This document shows, piece after piece, positions 40,090 to 50,231 of a stretch of 64,000 nucleotides of DNA (position 1 is the first letter of the stretch; each line of letters begins with the position of its first letter). Below the pieces are notes generated by a model. That model made no database searches. It saw nothing but the letters and a program-made list of their open reading frames with translations, and was not told where the DNA came from. The DNA is taken from NCBI GenBank assembly GCA_951799405.1, contig OX637334.1, positions 2,852,001-2,916,000 of the forward strand, in the 5' to 3' direction. The position numbers and the translations under genes are program-made. The DNA comes from Agapetus fuscipes. Taxonomy: Eukaryota; Arthropoda; Insecta; Trichoptera; Glossosomatidae.

Positions 40090-40356
40090 GATTCTACTTT
40101 TAAATTTGTAATTGTAATTCTTGAAGATGTAGTTGTATTCTACTACACTAGTAGATGGTTTTATTAGACAAAATATATATATAAGGACAGCCTTAATGTG
40201 TTGATATAATTTTGCACGTTTATTCATCGTTGAACAATGTGGTTCTTGAAGTACATGAAAGCTTTCAGTCCTGCATTCCTCCAAGATATATGGGCGATGT
40301 TTTCCTTAGCCTTCACCTGTCATGACTCGATCGGTTCAGGTTAGAACTGCATAGTA

Positions 40357-40400
40357 ACAAAACGACGCATGACATAACGACACATGACAGGACGACACAT
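40357..40400 (-). repeat. 15-bp minisatellite, short inverted array
   Basis: Three units of (A)ACGACRCATGACAT, the reverse complement of the array at 41133-41272. The array resumes in degraded form after the TIR-1 element (40657-40720). Confidence 0.65.
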
Positions 40401-40656
40401 CGCTCCCCCAGTTGTTGTTTGCCGTATAGACCAATTCTGTCAAACGTGATTTTTTAATGCAGTTGTTTTAAGAATCTAATTTTACACAATCTGAGCTAAG
40501 AAAAAACGTAAAACTCGATAATGTGAGAGTTGTTTTAAATATTTCTTTAAATCAATTTCCTGTTTTCGTCAGACACATTGGTCCAGTACACATGCAAACA
40601 TTGCTCATGTAAAATTAGCTGAATGGTCTGTACGGCAAACAAGAACTAAGGCAGCG
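40401..40656. mobile_element. TIR-1 element, 256 bp
   Basis: Left CGCTCCCCCAGTTGTTGTTT + GCCGTATAGACCA, right TGGTCTGTACGGCAAACAAG + AACTAAGGCAGCG. ACAT on both sides (40397-40400, 40657-40660). It lies within the 15-bp array. Interior ACTCGATAATGTGAGAGTTG and CATTGGTCCAGTACACATGC match the copies at 6.5 and 46.0 kb. Confidence 0.8.
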
Positions 40657-40779
40657 ACATGACAGAACAGCAGACAGAACAATACAATGACAAAACAACA
40701 CAAAAAATACATCACAATGACCATGATTTTTTATGTGCCGTTTATGGTATGTGATGTTATTGTCATGCGATGATGATGA

Positions 40780-41110
40780 AGTACAAAATTTATATAGCGC
40801 CTTTTATGACAGTGTGCCACTGCAAAGGCGCTTGTCCATATGATTGGACGAAGAGGTGAGTCTTGAGACGTATTTTGAAGAGTCTCTCCAAATCCAATTC
40901 CCTCAATCCAAGTCATTGGAGCGGCCGCCTTGAATGCCTTGTCTCCAAAATCAGTGCTTTCTTAGAGGGATGTCTAGGCAGCTGCTTCTTGATGCAGCTG
41001 ACCTCAGTGTTTGTCTGCGCGAGGTTATAGTTGCTGGAGACACCAGCTGCATCAGGCACCCCGGAGCACTCCCACACAGTGCTTTAAATGTGATGATTTG
41101 TCATGTGAAG
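40780..41110 (-). mobile_element. LINE-4 3' end (L2-like)
   Basis: The minus strand keeps A-F-K-A-A-A-P-M-T-W, a variant of the AFxxAAPxxWN motif at the C-terminus of CR1/L2 proteins. The 3' UTR reads AAGGCGCTATATAAATTTTG then (ATC)n. The GGCGCTATATAAAT ending is characteristic of L2-type elements. Confidence 0.7.
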
Positions 41111-41132
41111 TACTGTCACTGCAATATTCTGC

Positions 41133-41272
41133 CATGTGTCGTTCTTTCATGTGTCGTTCTGTCATGTGTCGTTCTGTCATGAGTTGTTCTGTCATGTGTC
41201 GTTCTGCCATGTGTTGTTATGTCATGTGTCATTATGTCATGTGTCGTTTTGTCACTGTGCCGTTCTATCATA
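41133..41272 (+). repeat. 15-bp minisatellite
   Basis: Nine or so units of TGTCATGTGTCGTTC with substitutions; the last units turn into TGTCATGTGTCATTA. A long open frame in it is an artefact of the 15-bp period. Confidence 0.85.
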
Positions 41273-41298
41273 GAACCCACTATGCCAATAACCTCCTA

Positions 41299-41588
41299 CC
41301 TTCTTAAGATATAAATTCATATTCACAGTTAATATAACTGCTTCTTTACTTGTAACTAACATGGAGTCTCATGCAAAAATTGTGTTAATTATGAGTTAGT
41401 TTCGAGACAGATTTGAGACTATGATTACAAATGAAGTATCAGATACATTATCCATAATGTTCCGTTTCATTTTGTATCTGATACTTCATGACTTAGTTGA
41501 CACAATAAGCAAATAAGCTCGTACCTATTTAACATATAAACTGATATTCAGTTAATATAACTGCAACTTTAACTTGTCACTAACATTA
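41299..41588. repeat. Direct repeats around a 17-bp palindrome
   Basis: Two ~64-bp direct copies (TTCACAGTTAATATAACTGC and TATTCAGTTAATATAACTGC at their cores) lie at 41299-41362 and 41523-41588. Between them ATGAAGTATCAGATACA (41431-41447) and its inverse (41473-41489) form a hairpin. It may be a solo-repeat element; family unknown. Confidence 0.5.
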
Positions 41589-41780
41589 ATGTGCCTTTGT
41601 CACCCCTGTTTAAGGGAAAGTGAGCGAGAGTTGCAAGGCTTATGTTCATTTAAGATTGAGTTTTTATGTTGTAAGTCCACATGCGGCATGTGTAAGCGCG
41701 AACTTACACGTATCTGCTTATGTAAATGCAAGTAATATGAATCTTAAATGTAACATATTTTTGCAACTTAGATTATAGAT
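41580..41780 (+). repeat. R1 copy
   Basis: Starts at GTGCCTTTGTCACCCCTGTT and runs through TGTAAGCGCGAACTTACACG to TTTTTGCAACTTAGATTATA. Confidence 0.75.
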
Positions 41781-41789
41781 GATTTCTCG

Positions 41790-42147
41790 TTTTTAGCTGT
41801 TTGTTTTAAATTTGCATAACCTTATTGTCATATTTTAACGTTTGAAGGTTAGTTTAAAATTCAAACTCGAATATTTGCCACCTAAAGTGGAACAGTCGGT
41901 ACAGTAACAGCAACAGCAATTTATCTGTTGCGTTGTTTATGAAAATTCGCTCTACCATTTTGCAAGTAATTAAACTATGAAAATATTTAAATTAATGTTT
42001 TGTAATATTAAACTGTGTTTACAAACCTAATTTTGTGAAAATTAAGCTTTTTTAAACACTAGCAAAAATGTTTTACGAAGAACGTTAACCAGAGACGAAA
42101 CTTTTATAAAAGCAAATGGGTATTGCCGTGCTTAACTACATAAATAA
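41790..42147. other. No feature seen
   Basis: AT-rich; no repeat match. Confidence 0.4.
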
Positions 42148-42456
42148 AATCAAGCTGCACTTATAGTGCAATATCCTACCGCCTTGTTCCCTAAGAGTCA
42201 AAATGGGGTTGTGGAAACTTTTTAATTTCACAGATAAGGTACCAGGTCATACGCCAACTACGTCACTAGGAGAACTGGTTTCACAGCTTCCATTAGGTTG
42301 CCTTGTGAAGGCTGGATAAACCTTGCTGGTATTTTTATTTTGGGTTTGAAATGAGCCCCATAACGGAAAATCATTTCTGACAACCTTGGTGGCAATTGAA
42401 CCTTAGATCTCGGCATGGAATTCAAGCATTTCAGCTATTGAGCTATCGACCAGGCA
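42148..42456 (-). mobile_element. SINE-B copy, diverged
   Basis: CTGGTCGATAGCTCAATAGC head side on the minus strand, with GGTTCAATTGCC in the B-box position and CGGTAGGATATTGCACTATA in the 3' end. Confidence 0.75.
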
Positions 42457-43092
42457 ACCTGCAAAAACTTACAGTAACCGTGATAAGGTATTTCTAAAAA
42501 CAGGATCCTGGAGTAGATTTTAGCTCATTTAAAATGATTTAAGGGATGAAAAGCAAAACCTGGACATGATTACTTATTCTACACTTTTTCTTTGTCTTTA
42601 AGTTAAGGTTTATGTGTTGTTTTACTTACTTATGATTGTGTGTGTTTGTTTACTTGCTCACATATGTGTGTGTATAGACGTAAGGGTTTGATAGTTGTAT
42701 TTGCTGGAAACTTCTGTGCGAGACAATTCTCTAACGGTCTGGTGTATGCGAGAATACGCTCTAATCATCCTATAAATACGGATTGCATTGCTGTGAACAA
42801 ATCAATTACCCATAAACACACGAGGCGTGAACATCTATATTATTGCCTGCCCATGCTTGAAATACTGTGTTCGTCTCTGTGATGAGTCACATCTAAATGT
42901 TACGTATAAAATATAGTTTAGTGGAAATCGCAAAAAATACTGGAAGTGATCCATTACATGACTCTAAACGCGGAAGCCCATTACGTAGGTGGAGCTGGGA
43001 GTGAATGGTTGAAGCCAAGAAGTCGTGATGATGAAGAGGAAACGGATGCGTGATGCTGTGAATGATTGGACAAAAAAATGCGACTCTGAGAG
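42457..43092. other. No firm feature
   Basis: 42930-43080 has purine-rich words (GGTGGAGCTGGGAGTGAATG, GATGATGAAGAGGAAACGG) that resemble decayed LINE C-termini, but no frame is long enough to assign. Confidence 0.3.
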
Positions 43093-43326
43093 CAAGAGGT
43101 AATGCTTCCACATTAGAAGGCAAAAAAAAATGTTCGCATTCAACTTAAAATGTATGGAAGGTGAAACGATCGCTGTAGGCTCTATTTACTTTCAATACAT
43201 ATCGAAAAGTCAAGAGGTAATTCTTCCACATTAGAAGCCAAAAAAAAACTTCACGTTCGCATTCAACTTAAAATGCATGGAAAGTAAAACGATCGTTATC
43301 GGCGCTGCTATTGTTTCAATACATAT
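43093..43326 (+). repeat. Tandem duplication, ~112-bp unit
   Basis: Two units, 43093-43202 and 43211-43326, each running from CAAGAGGTAATNCTTCCACA to TTCAATACATAT. The internal GAAACGATCGCTGTAGGC differs from AAAACGATCGTTATCGGC. It is followed by a 10-bp palindrome TCGAGGTGTA / TACACCTCGA (43339-43364). Confidence 0.75.
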
Positions 43327-43364
43327 TTTGATAAATTATCGAGGTGTATTACTATACACCTCGA

Positions 43365-43618
43365 AGACGGCAATCTATGATTTATTTCGTAAATTACTAA
43401 TAGGGAAGTATCACATATTTTTTTTATTGTATAAAATGGTAGAATACATTTTTTTAAATACATCTGCGTTTTCAAAAAAAAAATATCTTGCTTAGTTTTT
43501 AAACTACAGCTCTTTAAAATTAGCGTATTCTCGATTTCCGGAAAAAAGGTCATTTTGTTTATTTAGGCAGATATGACGCCGATGCATTTTCGGAGTGTAG
43601 GTATCGGCGGGCCCAGTG
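43365..43618. other. No feature seen
   Basis: AT-rich until about 43570, then more GC-balanced towards the palindrome. Confidence 0.35.
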
Positions 43619-43653
43619 GCGAATCTTGACGTCATTTTGACGTCAAGATTCGC
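43619..43653. promoter_or_regulatory. Perfect 16-bp palindrome with CRE-like sites
   Basis: GCGAATCTTGACGTCA, a 3-base loop TTT, then the exact inverse TGACGTCAAGATTCGC. Each arm ends in TGACGTCA, the CREB/ATF site, in a GC-richer island (GCGGGCCCAGTGG before, CGCGAAGTCGAACGCGCTGC after). It could be a regulatory site or a hairpin remnant of a mobile element. Confidence 0.45.
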
Positions 43654-43827
43654 GAAGTCGAACGCGCTGCGTTTTGGCGCGACTAAAATTCTCCGCATTT
43701 TATTTTTTAAAATAATCAATGATATTTTTATTTTTACTACACAAAAAATATATGGTTGTGATCCTTGAAATGTACTCTACAGAACCATATTATTTTCAAC
43801 CGTTTTCCCTACCACTGCAACTACCCT

Positions 43828-44010
43828 ATTGGTTGGGGTGAGGTTGACCCACATGCTATAAAAACTTAGTTTACTGTTGCCAATGCCGACCGCGGTTTCA
43901 GTGATATCTGGCAGGAGTTTCAAAATTTATGTTCATGAGAGGCTTGATTTTTTTGTAAGTACACATGCAGCATGACGTGTACACCAGGAGCCTAAATGAC
44001 AATAGATTAT
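43828..44010 (+). repeat. R1 copy, diverged
   Basis: TATTGGTTGGGGTGAGGTTG start, GTTGCCAATGCCGACCGCGG, GTAAGTACACATGCAGCATG; the GCGCGAACTT core is deleted. Confidence 0.65.
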
Positions 44011-44030
44011 GGATAAATATAAAATAAAGT

Positions 44031-44485
44031 CGATATGGTAAAGGCGATAAGGCTTCAGCACTGAAGTTTGCATTATTGAAACAATCACAAATTCGAACCC
44101 CGCACGCACCGTGTCTCATCGGAAATAACTTTGACCCTGATTCAACTGATGCCATTTGGGAAATCCTTAATTCACAATTCATTCAAATATGAAAAAAAAA
44201 AAATTAATTGAATCACCCATACTGTAAAAAATTGTTCACCTTGACAATGTCACCCCTGTTTCAGGGAAGGACGGCATTGCAGGGCTTATGTTCATTTGAG
44301 ATTGGGTTTTTATAATGTAGGTCCTCATGCGGCATGTCTGCTTGTGGGAATGCATTCAATATAAATCTTAAATGATATATATCCTTGCAGCTTAGATTAG
44401 ATTAGAATTGATATCTTGATACCTGTTTTTGGCAAGGCAAAATAGGTTGGTGAATTGCATCTATCTTCACAAATCTATTTACAAA
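44031..44485 (+). mobile_element. SINE-C copy split by R1
   Basis: Head and body (44031-44211; B box AATTCGAACCCCG) and tail (44406-44485; TGATACCTGTTTTTGGCAAG, TTGCATCTATCTTCACAAAT) join when R1 is removed. AATTGA is on both sides of R1. Confidence 0.75.
44212..44405 (+). repeat. R1 copy, 5'-truncated, inside SINE-C
   Basis: It begins inside the unit at ATCACCCATACTGTAAAAAA and ends with GCAGCTTAGATTAGATTAG. It is flanked by AATTGA (44206-44211 and 44406-44411). 5' truncation with a short duplication and an intact simple-sequence tail is the signature of target-primed reverse transcription. Confidence 0.8.
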
Positions 44486-44817
44486 ATATACATGGGAAAA
44501 AAATTAATTCTCCTGTGTCGATTTATAAAAATCTAGATTGACGCCTTTGATTGTGTACAACTCGAATCTTAAATTGAACGTTAAACGTGCCAGTGATGTA
44601 ACCTCATGTGTTGTGGTCTTACAAATGAGGCTGTGTTGAAGAAAGTTGTGTTTTTTTAACGATATAAGCGATTATCTTTTAAACAGTCTTAATGACTCTA
44701 AGTAGCCGGAACATTTTGTGTAGGTACTCGTATTTTGTGATGTGAGGTATTTTTTATATAAAAACTTCATTACTCTCTATCAACCAATCTATCTATCTAT
44801 CTCTTCATAAACAAATT

Positions 44818-45020
44818 GTAGTCGTAACGCTTCGGACTCGTAAATGGAAGGTTGTGGATTCGAATCCCGGCAGAGCACAAAAAATACCGTTTAAATTTTC
44901 TGCTGGGTTAAAAATTTCATAAACCTTTATCAAAGACCAGTCACCAATGGTAAATCACCCTTTACCGCAATTGGGTTTTGCTTGAGAATTGTTGCTTTGT
45001 ATAGCGACGATCAAGCTCGT
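44818..45020 (+). mobile_element. SINE-A copy lacking the tail
   Basis: GTCGTAACGCTTCGGACTCG head, GGATTCGAATCCCGGCAG B box, GACCAGTCACCAATGG, ending at AGCGACGATCAAGCTCG. Confidence 0.8.
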
Positions 45021-45025
45021 AAAAA

Positions 45026-45165
45026 GACCGGTCAATAGCTCATTTTGGTAGAATGCTGGGTTTGATCACCACTGAGGGTGTCAGAAATGATTTCCCATTT
45101 CAGTGTTTATTTCAAACCTACGGGAAAGTTTTACTTAGCCTTCATCAGAAATGAGAACCAGCCAT
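45026..45165 (+). mobile_element. SINE-B 5' half
   Basis: GACCGGTCAATAGCTCATTTT, a deletion across the anticodon arm, ACTGAGGGTGTCAGAAATGA and body up to GAGAACCAGCCATAC. Confidence 0.75.
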
Positions 45166-45677
45166 ACATTTTGTTTACTTACATTTTTACACGTACATAT
45201 TTAAGTAAGCCATTTCAATCATCAAAATAAAAAAACAAATTTAAAATTCAAGTATTTTTCGCTTACGCTGTATAAAAATACCAGTCACAATAATGACCAA
45301 CACTTTTTGATAAAAGTAGCACAAGACGAAGAAGAATGATTACGTCAGCGATATTTTTATTTTATTCGGAAGTCGATGAATGAAATGATTGCAGTCGGAT
45401 TTTCTTTCAAAATGGATTTATTTGTTACAATTACAAATTCAGGGTTTTTTGTCGCAGTTTGTCAACAAGAGAATTTTTGTTTACAAAACAAGACAATTGG
45501 TCGCGGTGGAGGAGGTTGCGAAACGCAAGACTTATCGAAAATTTAAATCTCGTTGCAAAACGAAAAAGTGCTCTTCGGTCTTTGGCGGGGCTGACGCGTC
45601 ATTGAAGCAGCATTTAGGTTAATTCCAAGAAAGACGAGGCCAAACTGTAAAATGGGACAAAATATTCGCTACTCAGT
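45166..45677. other. Spacer with one unexplained open frame
   Basis: The frame 45389-45622 (plus) encodes 77 residues with a Lys/Arg/Cys-rich second half (RKTYRKF..RCKTKKCSSVFGG) and is more GC-rich at 45490-45610. A possible donor TTTAG|GTTAAT is at its end. I see no homologue, so I do not call it a gene. Confidence 0.25.
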
Positions 45678-46095
45678 TCTTGTTTGTCTTATGCCCATCT
45701 GAGGTAATTTCACATGAGCAATGTTTGTATGTGAAACGATGAGAATCCTTTTTTAGACCAATTTGTTTCACTTTTTATTCAATTTAGCGTCGAATCATAA
45801 TATATATTGTAAAACTATCTAGTGTCTTTGCTAGATCGATAACATTTCAAATAAGTAATAAATTATCCATACGTAATTAAAGTACAAATGAATATAACTT
45901 ATCGGTTAGTATGAGGCTGAAAACCCATACCTTAACGTCTCCTAAGGGCTTGTTTGTCTTATGTCCATCAGAGGTAATTACACATGAACAATGTTTGTAT
46001 GTGTACTGGACCAATGTGTCTTAATATTAATACTGGAAAATTTATTTGAAAAATATTTAAAACAACTCTCACATTATCGTGTTGTACGTTTTTTT
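45678..46095. mobile_element. Two partial TIR-1 copies
   Basis: CAGTTCTTGTTTGTCTTATG + CCCATCTGAGGTAATTTCAC (from 45678) and GCTTGTTTGTCTTATGTCCA (from 45952) both start TIR-1-like ends in the same orientation, with CACATGARCAATGTTTGTATG in each. The second continues to ACTCTCACATTATCGTGTTG. A short R1 scrap (TTAGTATGAGGCTGAAAACC, ~45905-45935) lies between them. Confidence 0.6.
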
Positions 46096-46099
46096 ACTT

Positions 46100-47290
46100 T
46101 CTTGCTATAGCCGAAGGCTATAAAGAAAGTTATGATTTGGTGTGAAAAAAAAAATTCGAGGTTTTCACGGAAACGAAAATGTCCTGGTGCAGGACATGCC
46201 AAAAAACACTATCTTTCAAAAACGTCCGTCTGTATGTATGTATGTATGTATGTATGTATGTGTGTGTGTCACTTTCCAAAGTATAAGACCTAGAGATACC
46301 AAATTTTGGCTACATAAACTTTTTTGGACATGTATTAAGTATGAATAACATGGCATTACACCAACTTGAAAATTCAAGATGGCTGCCATACAAAAAAAAC
46401 ATAAAATTGCACTTTTCTCAAAAACGGCTCCAAGAATTTTTCTTAAACTTTCAGAATTGCCATTAATTAATTTTTAACTTAATAAATTAGTTATGACAAC
46501 ACTCTACTAATCTGTGTCTATGGGCTGCCATATGAAAAAAACAAACGATTGTGATTTTCTCGAAAGTTAAGGGGTCAACAAAAATATAATGTTCTACAAT
46601 ATTATGAACAACATAAATTTCTACAAATTAGCAAAAATTTTTTTTTGAAAAAATAAATATAAAGCACCGTTTACACGACCTGAAATTTTAAATCAAAAAT
46701 ATTACAAAAACCTATTAAAATGCAAGATATTTTAATTTGTTTTAGATTTGATAGAAAGAACAAACTTATCACTTTAATTCGCAATCATTTTTTTTTAACT
46801 TTTTTGAAAATTCAAGATGGCTTCGGAAGAGCTGAAAATTTAAAATGCGATTTTCTCAAAAACGGCTCCGACGATTTTTCTTAAATTTTTTGTGAATCCA
46901 TTTATATAATAGTGCTATCTAATTATTATAATCATTTCTTCATCATAATCTCGGTTTAGGGAGCTGCCATATAAAAGAAAAAAATAATGGAAAAATTCTC
47001 GGCAGTTAGAGGGTTAATAAAAAAATAATGTACTTCAAATGTGAAACAATAATAATAACCTATATATTGCCATCATTATTTTTTCCAAAAAGTGAATCAA
47101 AAGTATAGCCGCCATACAAAGTGAAAATTTTCCATACAAAATGTATTAGCAATTTTCTTGGTAGTCAAAGGGTTAAAAATAGATAAAAGGCTGCGATTCT
47201 TAAAATTTTATAAATACCAATAATAATCAGTCGTTACTTTTTCAAAATATAACTAAAAAGTTTACCCACCATACAAAGTACTAGTTTGCA
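46100..47290 (+). repeat. Long repeat with ~437-bp internal period
   Basis: AATTCAAGATGGCTGCCATA with TTTTCTCAAAAACGGCTCCA (about 46370-46440) recurs as AATTCAAGATGGCTTCGGAA with TTTTCTCAAAAACGGCTCCG (about 46806-46870). A second marker, GGCTGCCATATGAAAAAAAC and GAGCTGCCATATAAAAGAAA, recurs at 46527 and 46962. A weaker third unit begins near 47100. The 5' side has a CTATAGCCGAAGGCTATA palindrome and a (TATG)n microsatellite (46230-46270). The diverged units look old; no protein coding is visible. Confidence 0.6.
46228..46270 (+). repeat. (TATG)n microsatellite
   Basis: TGTATG repeats followed by TGTGTGTGTG; it sits inside the larger repeat. Confidence 0.85.
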
Positions 47291-47317
47291 TACAGAAGGG
47301 TTCAATGACCATCTATA

Positions 47318-48243
47318 TTAATCTAGAATATAAGTTGCAATGAAATATAAACATTCAAAACTAATATGAAATGCATGCCCACAAACAGGTACGTGTAAGT
47401 TCGCGCTTACGAATGCTGAATTTGTACTTACAAATTAAAACAAAATCTCAAATGAACATAAAACCTTCAACTCTTGCCGACCTTCCTTGAAACAGGGGTG
47501 ACATTGACAAAGTGAATTATTTTTTACACTTTGGGAGGACTGAGAAATGCGAGAAAATTGAGATAAGACTGAATGAAAAAAGAGTGGAGGTCGTGAAAGA
47601 ATTTGATTATCTGGGAAGCAAGTTTGAGTCGAATGCGAAATTGACGAAATAATTGGAAAAGCGCGCTAGTAGAGGAAGAAGTGTAATGGAAACGATTGGA
47701 AGAATTGCAAGAAATAGGAAACTTACGAAGAATATGAGATCGGCGGTCCACAATGGCATATTGGTTGGTGGAAGTGAGGCTTAATGAATGTGAGCTGAGT
47801 AAAGTATGTAAGTACGGTTGAAATGGCTTACCTGAGAGCAATGGCTGGAAAGATACTGAGTGATAGAGTACGTAATGCTTGAGTGATGAACGAGTGTGGT
47901 ATAAAAGAGAATATGAGAATGAAAGTACAAAAAAGTACGATGAGATGGTTCAGACATCTTGAAAGAAAGGATGATGAACAACTAACGAAGAAAGTGTACA
48001 AAGGAAATGTCAGAGGAAAGCGTGGAAGGGGAAGGCTGAGGAAAGAATGGTTAGACCAAATAGGTGAGATTGCGAAAGAATGGATTCTACAGAGTGAGAA
48101 TAAGAGTATGTATGAAAAAGGTGATGACAGCAAAAAGTGGAGGCGCATCTGCGGAGGTACCGGCCACCCCTAATGAAACGGTGGCAGGATACAGTACAGT
48201 ACAGTACAGAGGTCAGCTTCATACCAACCTATGAGTCGAGGAT
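47318..48243 (-). repeat. R1 copy split by LINE-2
   Basis: 47318-47537 carries tail, core and middle; 48209-48243 carries the end GGTCAGCTTCATACCAACCT + ATGAGTCGAGG. They are one R1 interrupted by a LINE-2 copy. Confidence 0.8.
47538..48208 (+). mobile_element. LINE-2: 5'-truncated copy inside R1
   Basis: It encodes, with frameshifts, E-F-D-Y-L-G-S-K-F, A-V-H-N-G-I-L-V-G-G-S-E-A and, in 47883-48173, a continuous C-terminus M-R-W-F-R-H-L-E-R-K, R-G-K-R-G-R-G-R-L-R-K-E-W-L-D-Q-I-G-E and K-K-W-R-R-I-C-G-G-T-G-H-P. The catalytic reverse transcriptase is missing. It ends in (ACAGT)n: GGATACAGTACAGTACAGTACAG. Confidence 0.8.
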
Positions 48244-48489
48244 CTTTCTTGTGTAATTGGTACTTTTTCAAATAAATCAACAAAATATTTATATTCTTTT
48301 AAGTATTTATATGCCTATATCCATATTGTACGAGTAAGCAGGTACACACCGCGGTGGAATAAAATTGATTTATTATTGATATATTATATTTTTATTGAAA
48401 CGGCATAAGCTGGTAGATGATTCTAGCTTTACATACGTCATACAGTGGGTTAATTTTTGCAAGAAAGTCGAGTACAGATTCTGTGCAAT

Positions 48490-48592
48490 TTATTCTTAGC
48501 TCAGATTGTGTAGAATGTGATTCCTTAGACAATTTCATTAAAAGGTCATCTTTTAATCAAATGGTAGATAAGCCAAACAAGCACTGGAGGGT
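48490..48592. mobile_element. TIR-1 right end
   Basis: TTAGCTCAGATTGTGTAGAA, ATTAAAAGGTCATC, then AATGGTAGATAAGCCAAACA + AGCACTGG; left half missing. Confidence 0.65.
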
Positions 48593-48956
48593 GTAGACTT
48601 GTTAAAAGAAGTTTCATGAAAATTTTGCAAATTTACAGTGAACCGTTTCCGATTCATATTGCAAGCTGTCGGATTTTGCCTTGTCTGTTGTATTTGCCTT
48701 GATTTTTTATTTCTCTCATTAAAATAATAATTAGTTTGGTCGTCACTGATTTTAAAATAGATTTATTCACACTTGAAAATTGCTTGCATGGATACTTATT
48801 TTAATTGCGAAAATAAATAGGTTTCATTTTTTAATGCGTTTTTAACAGCATTGAAATTTAGGATTTTTTACTATTTTATTAATGAGTTTGTTTCACCCGT
48901 TTATTTTCACAGTAAGAAAATGGAGGAAACTATCAGTTTACAATATCTTCAATAGG
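48593..48956. other. No feature seen
   Basis: AT-rich; no repeat or exon recognised. Confidence 0.4.
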
Positions 48957-49162
48957 ATATGTATTGAATGCACGCCCACAAACAGACACGTCAAAGATCT
49001 TGCTTACACATGCTGTATGTGTACTTACAAAATAAATCTAACCTCACAAACCAAATTTTGTCAACCTACCCTAAAGTAAAGATATCCTAAAATGGAGACA
49101 TTGGAAAAGTGACCAATTTTTACAGTATGGATGTTAAACCTCATCTTAACCTATTTGTGATG
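48957..49162 (-). repeat. R1 copy, diverged
   Basis: ATTGAATGCACGCCCACAAA, then TTGCTTACACATGCTGTATG, with GGAGACATTGGAAAAGTGAC near the far end. Confidence 0.65.
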
Positions 49163-49266
49163 GAACAAAAAACGATGTTTGTTTTTTTAACTCCTTACAA
49201 AAATTAAGCGTGATTTCTTACACCAAATCAAAAATTTGGTTGCATACACGGAAGTCAGTCGTACAT

Positions 49267-49378
49267 CATATTTCCTCTTCCAATTCCATTATTTTTAACC
49301 GAGGTCCTTATCTGAATTGAGCAATCCAATTTGATGTGTCAATCAAATATTGATTGAAGGTTGGTGCAACGGGCCCTT
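49267..49378 (-). mobile_element. Half MITE, family of 15395
   Basis: The minus strand begins GGGCCCGTTGCACCAACCTT and continues TCAATATTTGATTGACACATC and GATAAGGACCTCGGTTAAA, colinear with the left half of the 15.4-kb element; the right half is absent. Confidence 0.65.
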
Positions 49379-49744
49379 AGTATACATAGACAGGTAAATT
49401 CTTCTTTAATTTTTGGAGTGTCTTATAAAATCTATGCTACAAGTTCACCCTTTTTTGATGATAAACATAGCTATTATGTGTATTGATTCATTACTTACCT
49501 AATTCGTTTTTTGCACAGATTAGTGTTATTTGCAAGCTCAATTAGATAGATTGATGTTAATGATGTGTTACTTAACTATGGTATTGCACGGATCACTATA
49601 ATTACCGTTGAGCTATGATATGGAGGAGTAGAAACTAACTTACGGGATTGATACATACTATGAGACACAGCTATCTCCAGTTCTATCAAATATAGAAGTT
49701 GTATAGTCATACAAAACAATATGTTCTCTTCTGTGAAATCATAC

Positions 49745-50174
49745 CGACGATTAAAAGGCAGTAGGGCATAAGCGACAGTTTGGTCAAAAATGAGTTATGA
49801 ATGCTATCCTACTTAAAATTTTCCGCTCTTTCTAATGCGCTAACTCCTATAGCTCTACGATGATTTTTGTGTTGTTTATGCCCAAGCTAACAACTGCGTT
49901 TTCGAAGTATGGTTTTGGTGTAACGGACAAGGTTCTGGCCTTTTTTGTCCTAAAGGCGCTTGTGAGATTAAAAAAAATCGTACATCATCGTACAACCACA
50001 TTAATAGGAATGCCGATGAATGCCTTTATTTTTTTTAATTTCAGAGCGGTTTTGATTTTAACGATATGATAAAAAATAAAAAGTTATGCCATTTTTCGGC
50101 AATCTCAAACTTTAAACTGCTCTCCTGAACAATTAAGTTTATGTCGCTTATGCCCTACTGCCTTTTAACCGTCG
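49745..50174. mobile_element. TIR-2 element, copy 2
   Basis: About 33-bp terminal inverted repeats with one mismatch, starting CGACGRTTAAAAGGCAGTAG, and a clean ATAC duplication (49741-49744, 50175-50178). The interior is colinear with copy 1 at ~85-90% by eye. No transposase frame. Confidence 0.85.
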
Positions 50175-50231
50175 ATACGTTTTCTTGCTTTCTAAATTTT
50201 TCATTTCCATACCCAATAATTACTAATGACT

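Noticed and set aside
40934..41307. Cys-rich frames of 82 and 98 codons.
   Set aside because: Produced by the 15-bp minisatellite and the LINE-4 end.
45389..45622. 77-codon basic, Cys-containing frame.
   Set aside because: GC-richer and slightly suspicious, but with no homologue or confirmed splice sites; left unassigned.
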